11,384 nt of DNA from contig PLKU01000390.1 of the NCBI GenBank assembly GCA_003140705.1, forward strand, positions 1 through 11,384. Direction: 5' to 3'. The translations under genes and the position numbers were made by a program. The notes under the pieces were generated by a model. That model did no database searches. It worked only from the letters and a program-made list of their open reading frames with translations, and was not told the DNA's origin. Positions 7,142 through 11,384 of this stretch are shown here, in pieces (the first letter of the stretch is position 1; each line of letters opens with the position of its first letter). Source of the stretch: Acidobacteriaceae bacterium (GTDB lineage: Bacteria > Acidobacteriota > Terriglobia > Terriglobales > Acidobacteriaceae).

Positions 7142-8566
7142 TCAGGCCAATTTCCAGGGCTCCCGATAGGGTCGCGTCATCAGTTCGCTGGCGGCAGCGT
7201 CGTTTAGGATCTTTTCGTTCGCCACATCCCACTGGAGCTTACGGCCGACCATCATGGAAATGAGACCGAGGTGGCCCGGCAGCGTGGAGTGATGCGCAGT
7301 TTCTACCGGAGTGATGGTGGGCTTGCGCGACTTGACGCTGTCAAGGAAGTTGCGGCGATGCTCATGGGACTCATAAAGCTTGACCTTACGCAGATCCTCG
7401 GGCAGCGAGTCCCCCTTGAGCCATTCAGGATTTGAAGCGTCGAAGCCGTCACGATCGACCCAGACCCAACCGTCGGTCCCAATCCATTTTGTGCCCATCA
7501 CGATCTCCGGATGACCGCCGGCAATGGTGATGCCAACGTCATTCGGATAATGCGTGACTTCCTTGCGGTACTTGCATTCAATCTTGTAGGTCGTCGCGGT
7601 ATTCCAGACGGCATTGGCCGCAGGAAAATCGCCGTGGCCTTCCACTTCAGACGGGCCGGTTAGATCGAAGCCAAGACCCCAATGCGCGATATCGCCGTGG
7701 TGGCCGATCCAGTCGAGAAGCTGTCCGCCGCCAGTGTTGTAGTTCCAGCGCCAGTTCTGGTAGACACGGGCATCGATATACGGCTCCATCCTCGATGGAC
7801 CAATCCACGTGTTGTAGTCCAGTTCCGGCGGAGGTTGGGTGACAGCGAGGTCCCACGCCGGCGTTCCCGGAACGATCAGCGCGGGGTCGTCGATCTTGTT
7901 CGGCAGCGCGGCGAGCCGTTGCATGAGGGCAGGAACGGTATGGGGAAAATCGTGGTGACCGCCGGGCAGGCCGACTTCAACACGGACCACATTGCCGATG
8001 AGGCCGTTGCGCACGATCTCCGCCGCCTTGTGAAACGTGGGCAGAGAGCGCTGCCACGAACCTGTTTGCCAGATGATGCTGTTGCTCTGCACAGCCTTGA
8101 CGATTGCCTGCTGTTCGGCAATGGTTTTGGCCAGCGGCTTTTCGCCGTAGATGTCCTTCTTTCGATTTGCGGCGTAGGTAGCCAGCACCGCGTGCGAGTG
8201 ATCGGGTACGGCGATCATGACGGCATCAATATCGTCCCGCGCCATAAGCTCGCGGTAGTCGTGGTAGGCCTTGCAGTCCTTGTTGCCATATTTCGCATTC
8301 ACGGTGTCAACGGCGGCCTGCAGATGACCCGTGTGAATGTCGCACGCTGCGACGACCTGGCAATCCGCTTCGCCGAGAAACGACTTGGTATTTGCCGGTC
8401 CCATCATGCCCCATCCAATGACGCCAATGGTTATGCGATTGGAGGCAGACGGGCGCCCCATGCCCCAGGCCACGCTGGGCATGGCTGCCGCGGCGCCAGC
8501 TACCTTGAGAAAATCGCGCCTGGTGAACAAAGACCTTGACTTCGAAGTGGATTGGCGGTTTTTCAT
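7142..8566 (-). CDS. Tat-exported Gfo/Idh/MocA family oxidoreductase
   Basis: A 474-residue NAD(P)-dependent oxidoreductase of the glucose-fructose oxidoreductase/inositol dehydrogenase family. The N-terminus is a twin-arginine signal: FTRRDFLKVAGAAAA with Arg16-Arg17 and a hydrophobic stretch up to about residue 35, so export of the folded, cofactor-loaded enzyme is expected. The Rossmann motif IGVIGWGMMG follows (47-56), then Asp76 after the second strand (CDIHTG), VPDHSHAV (120-127) and GEKPLA with the family's catalytic Lys143. The C-terminal substrate domain includes WRWNYNTGGGQLLDWIGHHGDIAHW, with the paired histidines typical of this subgroup. ATG 8566 has GGAG 6 nt upstream; an in-frame TTG at 8578 is disfavoured. 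The likely role is sugar or sugar-derivative oxidation in the periplasm; substrate unknown. Convergent with the small exported gene, monocistronic as far as seen. Confidence 0.92.
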   Translation of the reverse strand: MKNRQSTSKSRSLFTRRDFLKVAGAAAAMPSVAWGMGRPSASNRITIGVIGWGMMGPANTKSFLGEADCQVVAACDIHTGHLQAAVDTVNAKYGNKDCKAYHDYRELMARDDIDAVMIAVPDHSHAVLATYAANRKKDIYGEKPLAKTIAEQQAIVKAVQSNSIIWQTGSWQRSLPTFHKAAEIVRNGLIGNVVRVEVGLPGGHHDFPHTVPALMQRLAALPNKIDDPALIVPGTPAWDLAVTQPPPELDYNTWIGPSRMEPYIDARVYQNWRWNYNTGGGQLLDWIGHHGDIAHWGLGFDLTGPSEVEGHGDFPAANAVWNTATTYKIECKYRKEVTHYPNDVGITIAGGHPEIVMGTKWIGTDGWVWVDRDGFDASNPEWLKGDSLPEDLRKVKLYESHEHRRNFLDSVKSRKPTITPVETAHHSTLPGHLGLISMMVGRKLQWDVANEKILNDAAASELMTRPYREPWKLA

Positions 8567-8583
8567 CCTATTCTCCAAGTTCT

Positions 8584-8645
8584 TTTTCCGCGAATCAGGC
8601 TCTTTGAGCGAGCGGCTGAATGGCTGACATTAAATCGGCGGAAAA
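8584..8645. repeat. Spaced inverted repeat upstream of the Gfo/Idh/MocA gene
   Basis: TTTTCCGC at 8584-8591 and GCGGAAAA at 8638-8645 are perfect 8-base inverted copies 46 bases apart, in the leader region of the oxidoreductase gene. They could be paired half-sites for a regulator or chance. No strong promoter is visible between them. Confidence 0.3.
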
Positions 8646-8690
8646 TGTTGCACACGAAGATTAGCACGCCGAGGGAAAGCCGCGTGGTGA

Positions 8691-8704
8691 CTCTGCCGGC
8701 AGAG
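8691..8704. repeat. 14-bp perfect palindrome after the acyltransferase pair
   Basis: CTCTGCCGGCAGAG reads the same on both strands and lies 8 nt beyond the stop of the PlsC-type gene. As RNA it could fold, but with almost no loop and without a following T-run on the minus strand, so it is a doubtful terminator. A binding site for a dimeric protein is the alternative. Confidence 0.4.
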
Positions 8705-8712
8705 GGCAGCAC

Positions 8713-9456
8713 TCATTGAGGAACGAGGACGCCGCCTGAGCGCATGGCCTCAATCTCCGCATGGGTCTCATCCGCGGCGATGCGGCGGTTGGTATAGATG
8801 TGCGGCTCTCCGAAGGTGACCTTGGCGGAGAAGTTGGGCGCACCGAGAGCTTTCCATAGCTGTGGCAAAAACGCCGCGTTGCCAAACCAGCACAGTTCAC
8901 TTTCCGGCGCACCGTTCCCCGACAGGTAGCGGATGGCAGCGGAGGTGATGGGGATGCGCGCATCCACAGCAGGGGTGTAGAAGCGGGAGTGAAAGCGCAG
9001 CAGCTGGGTACCGTCGGTGCTGGTGCCCTCAGGGAAAAAGAGCACGGGGACTGAACCTTTGAGTCGCTCGGCGATGACAAGCGTCGTGGCCTCAGCACTG
9101 GCACGGCTGGAGCGGTCCACAAAGATTGTTCCGCCCGCGCGCGCCAGCGTTCCGAAAAAGGGCCAGCGGCTGATTTGGATTTTGGAGACCAGGTAACAGG
9201 GCAGCGCCGCGGCAAAGATCGCGATGTCGAGATAGCTGAGGTGATTGGCAACCAGGAGGCCGCCTGTAGGCGGTTTACCTGTAATCCTGAGCTCAATGCC
9301 AAGCAGGCGCATGGCCATGATGCCTGACTCGTGGATCCATAAGGCGCGACGCTCAAGCGTGTCGGGCCGGAAGAGGCGCAGGAGCAACGAACGAATCAGA
9401 ATGTAGATCAGTACCAATGCCAGCGTCACAGCACGCCGGAAAGCACGGAAACTCAT
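8713..9456 (-). CDS. PlsC-type 1-acyl-glycerol-3-phosphate/lyso-aminolipid O-acyltransferase
   Basis: A 247-residue membrane-associated acyltransferase. An N-terminal hydrophobic helix (about residues 9-29) anchors it. The four PlsC/LPLAT blocks are present: NHLSYLD with His72 and Asp77 (HX4D), the FVDRSS region (112-117), FFPEGTSTDG with Glu143-Gly144 (140-148) and IPITSAAI. It transfers an acyl chain to a free hydroxyl. Its start ATG overlaps the stop of the upstream N-acyltransferase gene (ATGA, 9453-9456), and no Shine-Dalgarno is visible, so translation probably depends on the upstream gene. That pairing suggests the OlsA or GlsA role: O-acylation of a lyso-ornithine or lyso-glycine lipid. 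A plain phosphatidic-acid role cannot be excluded. The open frame extends upstream to 9816, but that extension only mirrors the neighbouring gene. Confidence 0.9.
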   Translation of the reverse strand: MSFRAFRRAVTLALVLIYILIRSLLLRLFRPDTLERRALWIHESGIMAMRLLGIELRITGKPPTGGLLVANHLSYLDIAIFAAALPCYLVSKIQISRWPFFGTLARAGGTIFVDRSSRASAEATTLVIAERLKGSVPVLFFPEGTSTDGTQLLRFHSRFYTPAVDARIPITSAAIRYLSGNGAPESELCWFGNAAFLPQLWKALGAPNFSAKVTFGEPHIYTNRRIAADETHAEIEAMRSGGVLVPQ

Positions 9457-10376
9457 TGCGTAAGGGGAGCCAGGAAGCGATTGCGCGCCGAGGCAGAGAG
9501 CAATTTCAGATCGAGCAACGTCAGGAAATCGATGGTGCCAAACTCCCGATCCCAGGCCGGCGGGCCACCGATGCGGGCGCCTATGGCAAGGTAGGTTTTC
9601 AACAGCTTGGGCACCTTTGTGGGTGCCGGCGCTATTGAATCTGGATTGAGGTCTGGCCGGCAAGGCGACGGCTGTGCGTGTGCGCCCTCCTGCTCGATGG
9701 GACAAGCGTACGCGGCGGTCGGCACGGTCTCGAACTCCGGTGAGACCCGATAGTGCTCCAGCTGGCGGTACGTCTGCCAACCTACCTCGGGGTCCCGGGA
9801 GTTGATCGACGAGCAACCAAGAAGATAGCGCAATCCCATGTCATTAGCATACTGCGCGATCCCCCTCCACAGCAGTGTCAATACCTCAGGAGTGCGATGA
9901 TCGCGATCGATGGAGGCGCGGCCGAGCTCGAGAATGCCGGGTCGCAGTGGTTCATAGGGGGCAAAGCTGAACTCCTGCTCGGAGTAGTACCCAAGGTTGC
10001 GCTCGGCAGTTGTCCCGGACTGCATCCTGTACGTGCCCACGATGCGGCGAGCGGGATTGTTCTCAAGCTTGTCTTCCACCAGCAGGTGCTCACAGCAAAG
10101 GTCGAATTGATCCGTGTCCAAACCGGTGCGGTAAGAGCTTTCAAGGCCTTCGCCTAGCTCGATGTTGAAGACTTTGAAGCGTAGACGGCAGGCGGCCTCG
10201 CGATCTTCCGTGGATTCAGCAAGGCGCAAACGGTAGCGACCCACCTCGGCACGAATACGCGACCTGGCCGGCAGCAAGGGCAGGGACGGAGCATAAGTGG
10301 AAAGGGGGAGTTCCACCAGAGGGGTGAAACCAAGCGGTTGCTTCAACGGAGCCTGCTGCCCAGCGTGCGCAATCAC
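9453..10376 (-). CDS. OlsB-like GNAT N-acyltransferase (Acetyltransf_5/'hemolysin' family)
   Basis: A protein of about 307 residues in the family of ornithine N-acyltransferase OlsB and glycine N-acyltransferase GlsB, which use 3-hydroxyacyl-ACP to make a lyso-aminolipid. Visible blocks are YRLRLAESTEDREAACRLRF (48-67), CEHLLVED, RIVGTYRM (111-118), ILELGRASIDRDHR (148-161) and LLWRGIAQYA, then a C-terminal part PKLLKTYLAIGARIGGPPAW and FGTIDFLTLLDL found in the putative-hemolysin relatives. A proline-rich linker (about 215-240) precedes that part. The first ~45 residues have no recognised match. The start is uncertain: GTG 10376 is chosen because the promoter at 10397-10425 lies just upstream, which excludes the longer frame from TTG 10436. 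TTG 10346, with AGG 5 nt upstream, is an alternative. Its stop overlaps the PlsC-type gene, so both are one transcription unit. Confidence 0.87.
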   Translation of the reverse strand: MIAHAGQQAPLKQPLGFTPLVELPLSTYAPSLPLLPARSRIRAEVGRYRLRLAESTEDREAACRLRFKVFNIELGEGLESSYRTGLDTDQFDLCCEHLLVEDKLENNPARRIVGTYRMQSGTTAERNLGYYSEQEFSFAPYEPLRPGILELGRASIDRDHRTPEVLTLLWRGIAQYANDMGLRYLLGCSSINSRDPEVGWQTYRQLEHYRVSPEFETVPTAAYACPIEQEGAHAQPSPCRPDLNPDSIAPAPTKVPKLLKTYLAIGARIGGPPAWDREFGTIDFLTLLDLKLLSASARNRFLAPLTQ

Positions 10377-10396
10377 AGGAGTAGTATCCGGCCGGA

Positions 10397-10425
10397 ATTG
10401 TAAAAGGAAAGTCAAGCAGATGCAA
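10397..10425 (-). promoter_or_regulatory. Putative sigma70-type promoter of the acyltransferase pair
   Basis: On the minus strand, TTGCAT (10420-10425), a 17-nt spacer and TACAAT (10397-10402). The -10 matches the consensus at 5 of 6 positions and the -35 at 3 of 6. The -10 ends 20 nt before the GTG start, giving a leader of about a dozen bases. Prediction by eye only. Confidence 0.5.
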
Positions 10426-10439
10426 ATATGGTGCAAATA
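10421..10439. repeat. Tandem TGCAAATA direct repeat over the -35 box
   Basis: TGCAAATA occurs at 10421-10428 and again at 10432-10439, separated by TGG, a period of 11 bases or about one helical turn. The inner copy overlaps the proposed -35 of the acyltransferase promoter, which is where a regulator could bind. It is AT-rich in a GC-rich window. Confidence 0.5.
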
Positions 10440-10470
10440 CTTTGACTAGTCTTCGACTCGCCAACCGGCG

Positions 10471-10495
10471 AAAAGGCTCTCCATGGGGAGAGCCT
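10471..10495 (-). terminator. Intrinsic terminator of the threonine synthase-sulfur carrier operon
   Basis: Arms GGCTCTCC (10475-10482) and GGAGAGCC (10487-10494) pair perfectly around a 4-base loop, with one further A-T pair at 10474/10495. On the minus strand the stem is followed at once by TTTT. It lies about 33 nt after the stop of the sulfur-carrier gene and before the acyltransferase promoter, so it separates the two minus-strand units. Confidence 0.85.
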
Positions 10496-10527
10496 CTGGT
10501 CGAAACAGCTGCGAAATTTACGAGGAA

Positions 10528-10809
10528 TTAAGCGCAGCCGCCGGCGATGGAAGGAATGACCAGAACTTCGTCTCCTTCTTTAAAGCTGTACTTTTCATTG
10601 CCGAGGAAGCGGATGTCTTCTTCGTTTACATAGAAGTTAATGAAGCGGCGAATCTGTCCGTCTTCGCCTCGCAGGTGCTGGCGAAGCGCCGGGAAACGGC
10701 CTTCAATATCCGTAACAAGCTCGGGGAGATTTGCGGCGGTACTGGCGATTTCTCGTACGTTGTTGGTGTGCTTCTGGAATGCGTTCGGTAACAGGACTCT
10801 AACGGACAT
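10528..10809 (-). CDS. CysO-like MoaD/ThiS-family sulfur carrier protein
   Basis: A 93-residue beta-grasp (ubiquitin-like) protein. The block RFINFYVNEEDIRFLG (55-70) closely matches the HRFVNIYVNDEDVRF pattern I recall for mycobacterial CysO, and EGDEVLVIPSIAGG (78-91) is the family's C-terminal strand and diglycine tail. Such proteins carry sulfur as a C-terminal thiocarboxylate for cysteine, homocysteine, molybdopterin or thiamin synthesis. Here two residues, Cys92-Ala93, follow the Gly-Gly, so the tail would need trimming, normally by a JAMM metalloprotease, before activation; no such protease or activating E1-like enzyme is in the window. ATG 10809 has AGGAG 6 nt upstream and lies inside the end of the threonine synthase gene (11-nt overlap), so translation is probably coupled. 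MoaD or ThiS function is less likely given the sequence and neighbour. Confidence 0.88.
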   Translation of the reverse strand: MSVRVLLPNAFQKHTNNVREIASTAANLPELVTDIEGRFPALRQHLRGEDGQIRRFINFYVNEEDIRFLGNEKYSFKEGDEVLVIPSIAGGCA

Positions 10810-11384
10810 GACTTTCTCCTGCCAGGCTGAGGGCCGGGCTTAGTTCGACGCTTGCGGCGTTGTGCTCTTCAACAAATGCTTCGAAGTCGGTGAGGCGTGG
10901 ACGAATTGCATGGCTCACTTTGTAGGCGTCCTGCAGGCAATCGGTAGTTTTGAGGCCGTTGCCGGTGATGCAGGAAACGGTGAGTTCGTCGGGATGGATG
11001 CGGCCGTGCGCGTAGAGACGCGCCGTGACGGCCGTAGTGACGCCGCCTGCGGTCTCAGTGAATATGCCTTCAGTCTCAGCTAGTTCCTGAATGGCGGAGA
11101 CGATCTCGACGTCGGACACGTCCTCTGCCCATCCGCCTGAGGCGCGGATGGCGCGGGAGGCGTAAGGCCCGTCCGCCGGGTTGCCGATCGCCAGCGAGCG
11201 CGCAATCGTATTCGGCCGCTGCGGTTCATGGTGAGCCAAGCCGTTCTTAACCGCATGGGCAATGGGGGAACAGCCGGTGGCCTGCGCACCAAAGAAACGC
11301 ACCGGCTTGTCCTCGACCAGCCCCAGCGCAACAAGCTCCTTAAACGCCTTCCGAATTTTCGTGATCAGCGACCCGCCCGCCATC
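10799..11384 (-). CDS. thrC: Threonine synthase (or paralogue), C-terminal part
   Basis: Partial gene, cut by the right edge; about 195 codons remain and the catalytic PLP lysine lies outside. Threonine synthase converts O-phosphohomoserine to threonine and phosphate with PLP. Visible conserved stretches, numbered within the fragment, are AGGSLITKIRKAFKEL (2-17), RFFGAQATGCSPI (29-41), RSLAIGNPADGPYA (62-75) and GIFTETAGGVTTAV (106-119), all typical of the threonine synthase/threonine dehydratase fold and specifically of the ThrC group with SLAIGNPADG. The ATG at 11383 is internal, not the start. The C-terminus overlaps the sulfur-carrier gene by 11 nt in another frame, which is unusual for a plain threonine pathway gene. 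A sulfur-transferring paralogue that uses O-phosphohomoserine cannot be excluded without the rest of the gene. Confidence 0.9.
   Translation of the reverse strand, partial: MAGGSLITKIRKAFKELVALGLVEDKPVRFFGAQATGCSPIAHAVKNGLAHHEPQRPNTIARSLAIGNPADGPYASRAIRASGGWAEDVSDVEIVSAIQELAETEGIFTETAGGVTTAVTARLYAHGRIHPDELTVSCITGNGLKTTDCLQDAYKVSHAIRPRLTDFEAFVEEHNAASVELSPALSLAGESHVR

Noticed and set aside
7682..8539. Plus-strand open frame of 285 codons
   Set aside because: It is antisense to the Gfo/Idh/MocA gene, which shows a Tat signal, Rossmann motif and catalytic lysine. GC-rich genes commonly leave such mirror frames.
9457..9816. N-terminal extension of the PlsC-type protein
   Set aside because: This stretch is the coding region of the OlsB-like gene in another frame; the ATGA overlap gives a proper start.
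10377..10436. Extended OlsB-like start at TTG 10436
   Set aside because: It would place the proposed promoter -10 inside the coding region and has no Shine-Dalgarno.
10459..10470. Second small hairpin CGCC/GGCG after the terminator
   Set aside because: Four base pairs only; too short to call a separate element.

Overview
This looks like a chromosomal window from a GC-rich bacterium, most likely an acidobacterium (Acidobacteriota, Terriglobia-like). That is an inference from the protein types: the wording of the YyaL/DUF255 thioredoxin motif, a Tat-exported Gfo/Idh/MocA oxidoreductase, and a threonine synthase coupled to a CysO-like sulfur carrier. No rRNA or marker gene is present to prove it. 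Genes are tightly packed. I see no mobile element, CRISPR array, tRNA or rRNA.

Layout. (1) 1-2780, minus strand: a probable three-gene operon in the order M20 metallopeptidase, BtuE-type glutathione peroxidase, YyaL/SPATA20-like thioredoxin-domain protein (runs off the left edge). (2) 2781-2932: a divergent intergenic region. (3) 2933-5106, plus strand: an alpha/beta hydrolase (COG2945 type) coupled through an ATGA overlap to a glycerate 2-kinase, followed by a LacI-family regulator (5265-6320). (4) 6566-7105, plus strand: a small exported, barrel-like protein of unknown function that may be damaged at both ends. (5) 7142-8566, minus strand: a Tat-signal Gfo/Idh/MocA oxidoreductase, convergent with the previous gene. 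(6) 8713-10376, minus strand: an OlsB-like N-acyltransferase overlapping by ATGA with a PlsC-type O-acyltransferase. Together they look like a two-step aminolipid (ornithine or glycine lipid) pathway, with a recognisable promoter. (7) 10471-11384, minus strand: the C-terminal half of threonine synthase overlapping a CysO/MoaD/ThiS-like sulfur carrier, closed by a clear intrinsic terminator.

Four themes are visible: thiol/peroxide handling (regions 1 and 7), glycerate or sugar-acid metabolism under possible LacI control (3 and 5), membrane aminolipid synthesis (6), and sulfur-carrier chemistry linked to the threonine/homoserine branch (7). The most interesting point is region 7. The sulfur carrier ends Gly-Gly-Cys-Ala rather than Gly-Gly, and it is translationally coupled to a PLP enzyme whose usual substrate is O-phosphohomoserine.
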